DNA of 9,010 nt from Acetothermia bacterium UBA7521 (GCA_002479455.1 DLNB01000035.1:1-9010); one strand, 5' to 3'; counted from the stretch's first letter, positions 1 to 6,312 are shown. Numbers and translations: made by a program. Notes: generated from the sequence alone by a model not told the origin.

Positions 1-49
1 GCTCGGGGGGGGGGGGGGGGGGGGGCGGCGGGCAAAGCCAAGTTGAGGG
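1..49. other. 21-G homopolymer and low-complexity start of window
   Basis: Positions 5-25 are an unbroken run of 21 G. After a short mixed stretch, positions 47-72 hold five more G tracts separated by one or two bases, which continue into the first codons of the next gene. A G run this long is rare in bacterial DNA and is typical of a contig edge or of a no-signal artefact in two-colour sequencing chemistry. A true homopolymer or G-quadruplex former cannot be excluded. An in-frame TGA at 44-46 blocks the downstream reading frame, so the start of the next gene depends on how reliable this stretch is. Confidence 0.6.
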
Positions 50-2602
50 GTGGGGAGGGCCGGGGTGGGGGGCGAGCTCGAGCTGCGGCTGGTCCTGGAC
101 GTCGTGCGGGCGGTCACGCCGCCTCCTCCCACCGAACCGACGGTACCCCCGAGCTACGGCCCGTTCACGGGAACCACGGATGCTTCGGGTTGGTTCGAGG
201 TCCAGATCCCCACGCTTCCCAACATGTCTGTGACCGGGAAACTTACCGAGTGCACGGTGCGGCCACTTCCGCACACACCGGTCTCGGTCACCCTGGTTCC
301 CAAGCCGGGTACCACGATCCGCAGCGGTGGAGACATCGGGGCGGTGCGGGTGTCCTCGGCGGGGTACATCGAGACCGAGATCGTCCAACTGACGCTTGCC
401 TCGTCCATGGACATGTTCGGCCGCACGTACACCACGGCCGACGTGGGCACGGTGTGCCTCCGGCCGACGACCGTGCCGGTGACTCCTCCGCCCGTCACCC
501 CGACCGGCCCGATCACCGGGAAGACCGACGGCGAGGGCAAGTTCACCACAACGCTTAGTCCTGGTACCACCGTGACCGGCCGGCTCACCGAGTGCACCGT
601 GAAGCCGCTCCCCAACCAGGAGTTCACGTTGACCCCTGTGCCCAAGGGGGAAACGGTCGCTGTGGGGGACGTTGGAGGGTTCGCGTTCACGGTCCCCGGC
701 TACCAGGAGACCACGGTCACCAAGTTCTCCACGTTCTCCCTGTTAGGCCTGACAAGCTACTACATCGGCGACGTGTGCCTGCCGCCACCGTGCACCTTGA
801 TTGTCAGGGGCAAGGTGGACGACGGGGCGCCCCACGGCGCACCCGCATACCCGATCTCCAAGAGCAAAGTGTGGCTGTTCGTCCTGGAGGAGGGGGATAG
901 GCTCCCGCTCGATCCCTTGAGCGTGCTTGCCCGGCGGCCGACTGCCGAGACGAGCACGAACCATACCAACGAGCGCTCCTTCGACGGTACCGAGTTTCGG
1001 GTGGTCGAGGAGGCAAAGTACGAGTTTCGCCTGCGATGGACGAAGCCCTGTCCGCCTCGGGTTGTCATCGTGTCCCTCCTGTGGTACGACGAGCGCGACC
1101 TCATGGCCGTCAGCTCGGAGAACCTGGTTGGCGGGAGGCTCGTTCCTGTCTACCTGGCGAAGGTGATCATCCCGTCTGGAGACCCGTATCTACCTCACTA
1201 CGGGACCGCCGGCGCAGCTTGGCAAAAGACAGGGCTCAACGACTACGCAGCCACCGTGGACTTCTCCTACGGTCGCGACCCCCTGGCTCGCGACTCGGCG
1301 GAGGTGATTGGCATCGGTAGGGCAAGGCGGGATACATCGGAGGAGTGGGATCGAAAAAGCGTGGATGCCGACGTCTTCATGCGCAACTGCGCCCATCACT
1401 ACTTCTACGGCTACAAGGCGATGCGGTACTTCGAGCGCCTTGCCGGGCAGATCGGCGTAGGGCTCAAGCCGGTCGCCGTCAGCATGTTCGTTGCAGATGG
1501 TCCTCGTGATCCAAGGACAAGTTGCAGTGGGGGCGACGTTACCTTTGGAGGCCTTGCAGGAAGCCCGCGAGTGACTGCTGATGCCCAAGTGTTCATCGGT
1601 AGACTCGATAGCATTGACCCTCAGTGGGGAGGGAACAAACCGGATAACTCGATCTGGCACGAGATGGGCCACTACTGGTGGCTTCAGATCTACGGGAGCT
1701 TCTGGCCGATGTCTGCAGCAGACCCCAATCATGGAGGCTACAGGAACAGCTCGACCGTCGACTCGCTTGGAGAGGGCTTCGCCGAGTTCACCTCCATGCT
1801 CATTGCCGAGTACTTCGGGGATCCGAGGCCGTTCATGTATGCCGTGTCGGGGAACAACCACAACCTCGAGGTGGACATCCAGCTGTGGGGCCCCCCCGCT
1901 GACCGGGAGGAGTTCGCCATCGCGGGCCTGCTCTGGGACCTCCACGACGGCGGCAATATCGAGTTCAAACCGCTCGGGACCATCTCCACGGTGATCGAAA
2001 CCGCGGATCACGTCAGCCTGAGCGATGTCCAGATCTTCGCGATCTTCGTGGAGGAGAAGCCCAGAACGCTGAAAGCTGTGCACGACGCTCTCATGGACAT
2101 CCCACCCTATGGGGGCACCGACACGGATCTGGACGGAGTACCTGACGTCCGTGAGCTCTTCGTCGCCCACGGGGCGTTCGAGGACACCGCACCTACCAAT
2201 CAGCGTTGGGACGGCGGGGCTGAGATCATCGGATTTGGCGGCCGGGCTGGAAGATGGAACTCCCCCCCACTGCCCCAGGCCTATCTACGCATTCGACTGG
2301 TGGACGTGGCCGGCCACGCGGTTTCGCTCGACGAGGCCACGATGCACGTGGACATGCGATTCGCTGACCCTTTCAGGTACTACGACTACCAGGATGTGCG
2401 CCCTCTGGCCTCGGACCGGGTCTACTTCGTCATGCCTCCACCGTTCTATCAGGTCACCGCATCCATCACCGTGGAGGGCCCGGGCGTCGGGCGAAGCGCC
2501 CCCTTGGAGATCACAGCCGAGGAGTACTGGGATCTCTTCCGCCAGGCGGGCGAGGCCGGATGGGACCACGTGCTCGAACACACGTTCGTCCTGGGAGGTT
2601 GA
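50..2602 (+). CDS. Large multidomain putative secreted metalloprotease (gluzincin-like), N-terminus unresolved
   Basis: I recognise no named family over the full 850 residues, but the layout is clear. Residues about 23-34 and 144-151 are Pro/Thr-rich linkers. Residues about 36-137 and 152-247 are two copies of a roughly 100-residue beta-rich module. Residues 250-430 form a further beta-rich region. Residues about 430-600 contain IWHEMGHYWW, an HExxH zinc site with H537, E538 and H541. GEGFAEF follows, and its E575 or E579 suits a gluzincin third zinc ligand. Residues 691-699 (DTDLDGVPD) look like a calcium-binding EF-hand or thrombospondin-3 loop. The last 130 residues are beta-rich. This suggests an extracellular zinc protease, although no signal peptide is visible. 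The GTG start lies six bases after an in-frame TGA inside a G-rich, possibly damaged stretch, so the true gene probably starts upstream or has a frameshift here. Substrate is unknown. Confidence 0.8.
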   Translation: MGRAGVGGELELRLVLDVVRAVTPPPPTEPTVPPSYGPFTGTTDASGWFEVQIPTLPNMSVTGKLTECTVRPLPHTPVSVTLVPKPGTTIRSGGDIGAVRVSSAGYIETEIVQLTLASSMDMFGRTYTTADVGTVCLRPTTVPVTPPPVTPTGPITGKTDGEGKFTTTLSPGTTVTGRLTECTVKPLPNQEFTLTPVPKGETVAVGDVGGFAFTVPGYQETTVTKFSTFSLLGLTSYYIGDVCLPPPCTLIVRGKVDDGAPHGAPAYPISKSKVWLFVLEEGDRLPLDPLSVLARRPTAETSTNHTNERSFDGTEFRVVEEAKYEFRLRWTKPCPPRVVIVSLLWYDERDLMAVSSENLVGGRLVPVYLAKVIIPSGDPYLPHYGTAGAAWQKTGLNDYAATVDFSYGRDPLARDSAEVIGIGRARRDTSEEWDRKSVDADVFMRNCAHHYFYGYKAMRYFERLAGQIGVGLKPVAVSMFVADGPRDPRTSCSGGDVTFGGLAGSPRVTADAQVFIGRLDSIDPQWGGNKPDNSIWHEMGHYWWLQIYGSFWPMSAADPNHGGYRNSSTVDSLGEGFAEFTSMLIAEYFGDPRPFMYAVSGNNHNLEVDIQLWGPPADREEFAIAGLLWDLHDGGNIEFKPLGTISTVIETADHVSLSDVQIFAIFVEEKPRTLKAVHDALMDIPPYGGTDTDLDGVPDVRELFVAHGAFEDTAPTNQRWDGGAEIIGFGGRAGRWNSPPLPQAYLRIRLVDVAGHAVSLDEATMHVDMRFADPFRYYDYQDVRPLASDRVYFVMPPPFYQVTASITVEGPGVGRSAPLEITAEEYWDLFRQAGEAGWDHVLEHTFVLGG
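155..460 (+). repeat. Module copy 1 (coding repeat, residues 36-137)
   Basis: First copy of a protein module that recurs at 503-790 and, more diverged, at 3179-3475. Shared landmarks in order are a G-x-TD-x-x-G-x-F opening, V-T-G-(K/R)-L-T-E-C-T-V, a Pro-Leu-Pro step, a GY-x-E-T motif, and a closing (V/D)-G-T/D-V-C-L with C136. The pattern recalls carboxypeptidase-regulatory-like or Ig-like accessory domains. That fold assignment is inference. Confidence 0.75.
503..790 (+). repeat. Module copy 2 (coding repeat, residues 152-247)
   Basis: Second copy, separated from the first by a VTPPPVTP linker. It repeats LTECTV followed by KPLP where copy 1 has RPLP, then a GYQETTVTKF step and the GDVCL ending with C243. 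The DNA is also alike around 246-262 and 588-604, where both read accgagtgcac followed by c or g and gtg. This points to a tandem duplication rather than chance resemblance. Confidence 0.75.
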
Positions 2603-2702
2603 GGGCGGAGGCGGCAAGGACGATGGGATGGGGTCGTGCGAGGAAGGCGAGGTGGCCGTGGAGGCGATCCGATGCGGGGCAGGATGGGAGTGCTCGTGAC
2701 AC

Positions 2703-2710
2703 GGAGGAGG
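2703..2710 (+). promoter_or_regulatory. Shine-Dalgarno ggaggagg deciding the start at 2717
   Basis: A strong GGAGGAGG lies six bases upstream of the ATG at 2717. In-frame starts further upstream (GTG 2636, ATG 2672, ATG 2684) lack a comparable site and would place an Arg/Gly-rich tail before the hydrophobic segment. The 114-bp gap from the previous gene (2603-2716) holds nothing else that I recognise. Confidence 0.75.
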
Positions 2711-2716
2711 TACTCC

Positions 2717-4024
2717 ATGTTGATGCGTAGCGGCTGGCGGGTGGAGTCTCTGTGGGCAGTGCGGCATGGGTACAGTTGGCTCTCGCTTCTCAGTGCCGTC
2801 TCGTCTCTCCTTCTGGCTGCCGGCCTGCTGGCGGTCAGGCTAGGAGGGGTAGCGCAGCTCGGGACGGCGGAGATCCAGGTCCTCCCGCCCCATCCCACCA
2901 CGGAGGATTCGATCGTGCTTGTCCTCTCGGGCACCTGGAAGGATTCGTGCGTCCCGCAGGCGCCGGAGGCGATGATCCTCGGCAGTCAGATCACGGTCAC
3001 GACCTCGAATCCGGGCGAGATCTGTCTCATGGTCCTCACGCCGTGGCAGTTGGCCGTGCCCATCGGGACCCTCTCGTCCCCCGGCTGGTACTCGGTGGTC
3101 GTGGTCCACAACGGGCAACCGATCGGGGGGATCGAGTTCGAGGTCCGCACTGGGAAGGAGGGGTCCTCACCGCCTGCCATGTTCGGACCGATTGTGGGCC
3201 TCACCGACGATGAAGGCCGATTCACGGCGCTGCTGGGACCCCTGGTGACTGCGTACCTCAGCGGGCGACTCCTCGATCTCGATGGAGAGCCGATCGCCCG
3301 CCAGTCGGTCGTGGTGTCCCCTAAGGATGCGCACGGGCGCATCTCCAGCAGCGTGGACGGCACCGTCAGCATCGAGGTGGCAGTCCCGGGCTACGTTCCC
3401 GTCGAGGTCACCGAGTTCACCCACTTCACGCTCCTGTTCGTGACGACGGTCAGCGTGGGGGATGTGCACCTGTGTCGAGTCCCGGATCAGGAGGAGAGCG
3501 GGGCACTGTGGCGGGTTATCACCTGGGACGAGTTCGAAGGGACCCCACCCGAAGGAGCGGACAAGGAGCCGGAGGCGGCACGGATCGCGATCTTCCTCAA
3601 GCACGCCCCCAAGAGGGTCCAGGTTTGGTACGACAAGGCGGCGCGCAAATGGAAGGCGAAGTACACGAAGATCGAGGTCACGAACTTCATGGACAAGTTC
3701 CAGTCGTGGGTCCTCCCCGGCCACAAGACGGCCGCACTCCTCAACCACGAGCAGAAGCACTTCGATCTGAACGAGGTCTACCGCCAACTGCTCCAGGAGG
3801 CGTTGGAGAAGCTGGAGGGCGAGGGGGACACGCAGAGGGACGCTCTCAAAGACCTGAACAAGAAGGTCGCGGAGACGACCGCCAAGTTTGAAGCCGAGGC
3901 GAAGAAGCAGCAAGAGAGATACGACACGGAGACCGACCATGGCCGGAATGCGGAGAGGCAGGCGGAGTGGGACAAGCGGATCACCGGGTGGCTCGCTAAC
4001 CCGAGCACGGCCCCTCAGCCGTAG
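2717..4024 (+). CDS. Putative exported protein: Ig-like domain, shared module, DUF922-like HExxH C-terminus
   Basis: Product of 435 residues. Residues 1-19 are basic and 20-42 form a hydrophobic helix, so it is a signal peptide or membrane anchor facing outward. Residues about 50-145 are a beta-rich Ig-like domain with cysteines 78 and 103 that could pair. Residues 155-253 are a third copy of the module found twice in the gene upstream, ending VGDVHLC. The C-terminal part carries LLNHEQKHFDLNEVY, with an HExxH at H344, E345 and H348. A charged, probably coiled-coil stretch (about 355-400) follows, then YDTETDHG (402-409) and a QAEWDKRI tail. HE-x-x-H followed by YD-x-x-T-x-HG resembles DUF922-type predicted Zn-dependent proteases. 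H408 is a possible further ligand, which is inference. It follows the first gene on the same strand after 114 bp, probably as one unit. It ends 10 bp inside hycI. Confidence 0.85.
   Translation: MLMRSGWRVESLWAVRHGYSWLSLLSAVSSLLLAAGLLAVRLGGVAQLGTAEIQVLPPHPTTEDSIVLVLSGTWKDSCVPQAPEAMILGSQITVTTSNPGEICLMVLTPWQLAVPIGTLSSPGWYSVVVVHNGQPIGGIEFEVRTGKEGSSPPAMFGPIVGLTDDEGRFTALLGPLVTAYLSGRLLDLDGEPIARQSVVVSPKDAHGRISSSVDGTVSIEVAVPGYVPVEVTEFTHFTLLFVTTVSVGDVHLCRVPDQEESGALWRVITWDEFEGTPPEGADKEPEAARIAIFLKHAPKRVQVWYDKAARKWKAKYTKIEVTNFMDKFQSWVLPGHKTAALLNHEQKHFDLNEVYRQLLQEALEKLEGEGDTQRDALKDLNKKVAETTAKFEAEAKKQQERYDTETDHGRNAERQAEWDKRITGWLANPSTAPQP
3179..3475 (+). repeat. Module copy 3 (coding repeat in second exported protein)
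   Basis: Residues 155-253 of the second gene match the two modules of the first gene in order. They share an F-G-P-I opening near G-LTDDEGRF, a GRL step, a VVVSP strand, VPGY followed by V-x-V-T-E-F-T-H-F, and the ending VGDVHLC. This copy lacks the E-C-T-V cysteine of copies 1 and 2, having L-D-L-D-G in that place, but keeps the closing cysteine (C253). The same domain has therefore been shared between adjacent genes. Confidence 0.7.
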
Positions 4025-4482
4025 ATCGGGAGAGGAGGGATTGCCTGCGGACAGTCTGCGGTGAGAAGGTCCAGGAGATCTCTGGCTCCAGCTTCGACGG
4101 GGGGGGCGAGCCCCTCGCCGAGAGAGCGGTCGGCGGGCTGGATCCCGACGAGGACGATCTCGCCCACCCGGTCGCGCACTGTGGCGAGGAGGAACGGGAG
4201 AGGAAGGGCGTGCGTCGAGCCGAGCATCCGCTCTGACTGATCAAGGGACAGGCAACGCACGCTCCCCGGGGGGAGGCTCATCTCGGCGGCGTCCACGACC
4301 ACAAGGAGATCGGGGGCAAGTCGGCGCACGGTTCCCAACGCGTTCTCCACGCTCTGGCCTGCGGCGATGACTTTCCAACCCGTTCCCCTCATCTTCTCGG
4401 CAACCCACAACCCGACCCCGTCGTCGCGGCGGAGGGGGTTCCCGATCCCCAGGATCGCACGCCGCATCGCTGGCACGCACAT
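4015..4482 (-). CDS. hycI: Hydrogenase maturation protease, HycI type
   Basis: A 155-residue endopeptidase that would clip the C-terminal tail of a [NiFe]-hydrogenase large subunit after nickel insertion, in the cytoplasm. Motifs line up with E. coli HycI: GIGNPLRRDDGVG (residues 12-24), VVVDAAEMSLPPGSVR (61-76), STHALPLPFLL (89-99) and VGEIVLVGIQPAD further on. The nickel-sensing residues Asp16, Asp62 and His90 of HycI correspond to D21, D64 and H91 here. GIQP suggests the HycI branch, which serves group 4 (Hyd-3 or Ech-like) enzymes. The ATG at 4482 has GAGG ten bases upstream. ATG 4467 is an alternative without a clear site. An upstream extension to 4593 would run through repeat DNA and is unlikely. 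No hydrogenase gene is nearby. It converges with the exported-protein gene, and the ends overlap by 10 bp. Confidence 0.9.
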   Translation of the reverse strand: MCVPAMRRAILGIGNPLRRDDGVGLWVAEKMRGTGWKVIAAGQSVENALGTVRRLAPDLLVVVDAAEMSLPPGSVRCLSLDQSERMLGSTHALPLPFLLATVRDRVGEIVLVGIQPADRSLGEGLAPPVEAGARDLLDLLTADCPQAIPPLPIYG

Positions 4483-4492
4483 GTTTAGCGTA

Positions 4493-4496
4493 CCTC
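4493..4496 (-). promoter_or_regulatory. Probable ribosome binding site of hycI
   Basis: On the minus strand GAGG lies ten bases upstream of the ATG at 4482. The ATG at 4467 has only weak purine bases before it. This favours a product beginning MCVPAMRRAIL. Confidence 0.45.
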
Positions 4497-4526
4497 GAGT
4501 CCACCGCAGAGACGCTTGTTTGCCGA

Positions 4527-4561
4527 CAGGCAGGCTTGTCTGCCCTGCCTGCACGGGCAGG
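4527..4561. repeat. Overlapping CAGGCAGG / CCTGCCTG hairpins
   Basis: CAGGCAGG (4527-4534) and CCTGCCTG (4544-4551) form a perfect 8-bp inverted repeat with a 9-base loop. CCTGCC (4544-4549) can instead pair with GGCAGG (4556-4561) around a 6-base loop. A further GAGGCAGGCGG follows at about 4565. The two folds are mutually exclusive. Confidence 0.65.
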
Positions 4562-4603
4562 TGCGAGGCAGGCGGAGTTCGCAGAGGTCGCATCCCTGTC
4601 TCT

Positions 4604-4627
4604 CCCTCTCCCCTGGGCGGGAGAGGG
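4604..4627. repeat. Perfect 9-bp inverted repeat CCCTCTCCC / GGGAGAGGG
   Basis: The arms at 4604-4612 and 4619-4627 are fully complementary with loop CTGGGC. They sit in a longer CT-rich to GA-rich transition that ends gggtgaggga. No T run follows on either strand, so this is a repeat rather than a classic terminator, though it could slow transcription from crp towards hycI. Confidence 0.65.
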
Positions 4628-4835
4628 TCGGGGTGAGGGAAGGGATCGTAGCGTCGGGGTTCATCCCGTGACTTCGGTTAGGCAGTCTGACGGTTACAGG
4701 TTGGGGACGAGCCCAATCCTGTTCATCGCAGACACGCTGCGACGCTACAGAACCTCGGGAACGCGGATTCAAGTCCAGAACTTGTTTCTCTGCGTCCTTC
4801 GCGTGCTCGACGTTAGACAAGTACGGTGGCACGAG

Positions 4836-5597
4836 CTAGGCCGGGTTCTCCCGGAGGAAGGTTCGGAACGGGTGCGCGAGGGCCCGAACCTCGTCGCGCT
4901 TCAGGATCACGATCCGCCGGCCAGGGAGGGCAACCATTCCTCGATCCTTGAACTCTGACAGGACACGGATCGCGGTCTCAGTGGACACGCCCGCCATCTC
5001 GGCGAGTTCGCCGCGCGGGAGCTCGACCCCGATGTCCCAACCGGCTGAGGTCTCCTCCCCGAACGCCTGGGCCAGCTCGACGAGGGACCGCGCAACGCGC
5101 TCTCGCGCCGATCGCGAAGTGATCTCGATCAGCCGGTCGCCGAACACCTTGCTCTCCCGGGACATCTTCTCCAGGAGGCGCAACGCCACGCTGGGGTGGC
5201 GACGCAAGAACTGGAGAAACGACTCGCGAGGGATGAACATAAGCAGGGATGGTTCAAGGGTTTTCGCATAGCACGTGTAGGTTTCCCGGTCGAACATCGT
5301 CTTTTCGCCAAGGATCTCCCCGGGCCCAAGGAGCTTCAGAATCTGAGAGTGCCCTGCTCGGGTGCGCTTGGCGAGTTTGACCTTTCCTTGACACAGGACG
5401 TACAGGCCGAACGCGGGCACACCCTCGTGAAATACGGTCTCCCCTTGTCCGAGCGCCATCGGCCGCATGAGGGAGATGAACTCCTCACGGGCCGTCTCAG
5501 TCAGATCGGCAAACACGCCGGAGCATGCCTGCCGGCACTGCCGACACAATTCAGCGGTTCTCGGAGAGGCGACCTTGACCCCCGCCATCGCCCCCAC
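4836..5597 (-). CDS. Crp/Fnr-family transcriptional regulator with N-terminal Cys cluster
   Basis: A 253-residue DNA-binding regulator. Residues about 35-150 are the cyclic-nucleotide-binding-like beta roll (LYVLCQGKVKLAKR, LLGPGEILGE). They are followed by the long dimer helix and a winged helix-turn-helix near residues 195-240, where TETAIRVLSEF is the recognition helix with the E-x-x-x-R pair that in Crp and Fnr contacts DNA. Before the beta roll is ELCRQCRQACSGVF (C18, C21, C25), recalling the iron-sulfur cysteines of Fnr. C69 or C109 could be a fourth ligand, but neither sits where E. coli Fnr C122 does. Oxygen or redox sensing is therefore plausible, not shown. The GTG at 5597 has GAGG five bases upstream. 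ATG 5588 is an alternative. It lies 43 bp behind the DUF502 gene, probably in one transcript. The acs gene starts divergently beyond it and is a candidate target. Confidence 0.9.
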   Translation of the reverse strand: MGAMAGVKVASPRTAELCRQCRQACSGVFADLTETAREEFISLMRPMALGQGETVFHEGVPAFGLYVLCQGKVKLAKRTRAGHSQILKLLGPGEILGEKTMFDRETYTCYAKTLEPSLLMFIPRESFLQFLRRHPSVALRLLEKMSRESKVFGDRLIEITSRSARERVARSLVELAQAFGEETSAGWDIGVELPRGELAEMAGVSTETAIRVLSEFKDRGMVALPGRRIVILKRDEVRALAHPFRTFLRENPA

Positions 5598-5640
5598 TTG
5601 TACCTCGCTTGCCGCTCGGCGTCCAGTCTGCTCTGCGTCT

Positions 5641-6312
5641 CTACTCGCCGAATTCCTCGGCGGGGGGGTCGTGAGGCGATTGTCCCCAAGCGTCCGGGCG
5701 GCGGGAAACGAGCCCCCCTGACAGGATGAGACTCAACGCCTCTTCGGCAGTCAGGTCGACAGGAGATACCTTGGTCCGGGGCACGAACAGGACCCACCCC
5801 GAGAGCGGGTTGGGCGCGGTGGGGATGTACACGGAAACCGTGTCTGGCGAGAGCCGCTCGCTGAACTTCGCCACGTCCTCGTTGGTCAGAATGCCCAGAA
5901 CGTGGGAACCGGGGTAGGGAAACTCCACGAGCACCATCCGCCGGCCTTTGGCAAATGTGGGCTCGCGGTGGAGGAAGACGTGGGCGAGCTGGCGCGCTCC
6001 CCAATAGAGGTTGCGTACGCCGGGGATTGCCCGCACCACCCACTCCACCCCCCGTAGAAGCCCTCGTCCCACCCAGTGACGGGCGATCGTTCCCACCAAG
6101 AACACGATGAGCAGGGTGATGGCAACCTCGGTTCCTGGGATGTAGCGCCCGATGAGCCGCGTCATCAGGGTGGCGAACGCGGTGTGCGGGCCGAGAAGGG
6201 AGTACGCGAGCCTGTACAGGAGCCACAGCAGATACAGGGTTAGCCCGAGGGGCAAAAGGGCAAGGAGCCCCGACAGGAAGGTCCTCTGCGCCCACCGGAA
6301 GAGCCGTCGCAT
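5641..6312 (-). CDS. DUF502 family membrane protein
   Basis: A 223-residue inner-membrane protein of unknown function. The DUF502 pattern is complete. TFLSGLLALLPLGLTLYLLW (11-30) is the first membrane helix. A second helix lies around 62-78. IPGVRNLYWGARQ (96-108), MVLVEFPYPGSHVLGILT (126-143) and the hallmark YIPTAPNPLSGWVLFVP (162-178) follow, with EEALSLILSGG before a short polar tail. Length and order are normal for the family. The only reasonable start is the ATG at 6312, because an in-frame TGA lies 18 bases upstream. No Shine-Dalgarno site is visible. It heads a two-gene unit with the Crp/Fnr gene. The two share GTACAAGTGGG just before their starts. Function is unassigned, and the neighbours do not clarify it. 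Confidence 0.92.
   Translation of the reverse strand: MRRLFRWAQRTFLSGLLALLPLGLTLYLLWLLYRLAYSLLGPHTAFATLMTRLIGRYIPGTEVAITLLIVFLVGTIARHWVGRGLLRGVEWVVRAIPGVRNLYWGARQLAHVFLHREPTFAKGRRMVLVEFPYPGSHVLGILTNEDVAKFSERLSPDTVSVYIPTAPNPLSGWVLFVPRTKVSPVDLTAEEALSLILSGGLVSRRPDAWGQSPHDPPAEEFGE

Larger units (their letters stand above)
4483..4835. repeat. Gene-free gap with REP/MITE-like inverted repeats
   Basis: There is no credible gene in these 353 bp. Three kinds of structure stand out. Near 4501-4515 is ccaccgcagagacgc, and near 4788-4806 is an inverted relative, ctctgcgtccttcgcg. Positions 4527-4561 hold overlapping CAGGCAGG/CCTGCCTG inverted repeats. Positions 4604-4627 hold a perfect CCCTCTCCC/GGGAGAGGG hairpin. 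Short palindromic sequences of these types are familiar as dispersed intergenic repeats in many bacterial genomes, and I infer the same here. No transposase or target-site duplication was seen. Confidence 0.6.

Noticed and set aside
1190..2170. 326-codon open frame on the minus strand opposite the first large gene
   Set aside because: It is antisense to a protein with clear domain motifs and shows no recognisable motif. Long antisense frames are expected in GC-rich coding DNA.
2636..2716. Longer N-terminus for the second exported protein from GTG 2636
   Set aside because: The ATG at 2717 has a near-perfect Shine-Dalgarno site and puts the hydrophobic segment close to the N-terminus.
4527..4627. 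Possible CRISPR array from repeated GGCAGG units
   Set aside because: The repeats are short, inverted and irregularly spaced, with no uniform spacers and no cas gene.
4755..4800. tRNA-like T-loop (ggattcaagtcc) in the gap
   Set aside because: The bases flanking TTCAAGT do not form a five-pair T stem, and no anticodon or acceptor arms can be drawn.
4485..4958. Open frames of 115 and 140 codons across the hycI-crp gap
   Set aside because: They read through palindromic repeats, have no domain or good ribosome binding site, and one runs into crp antisense.
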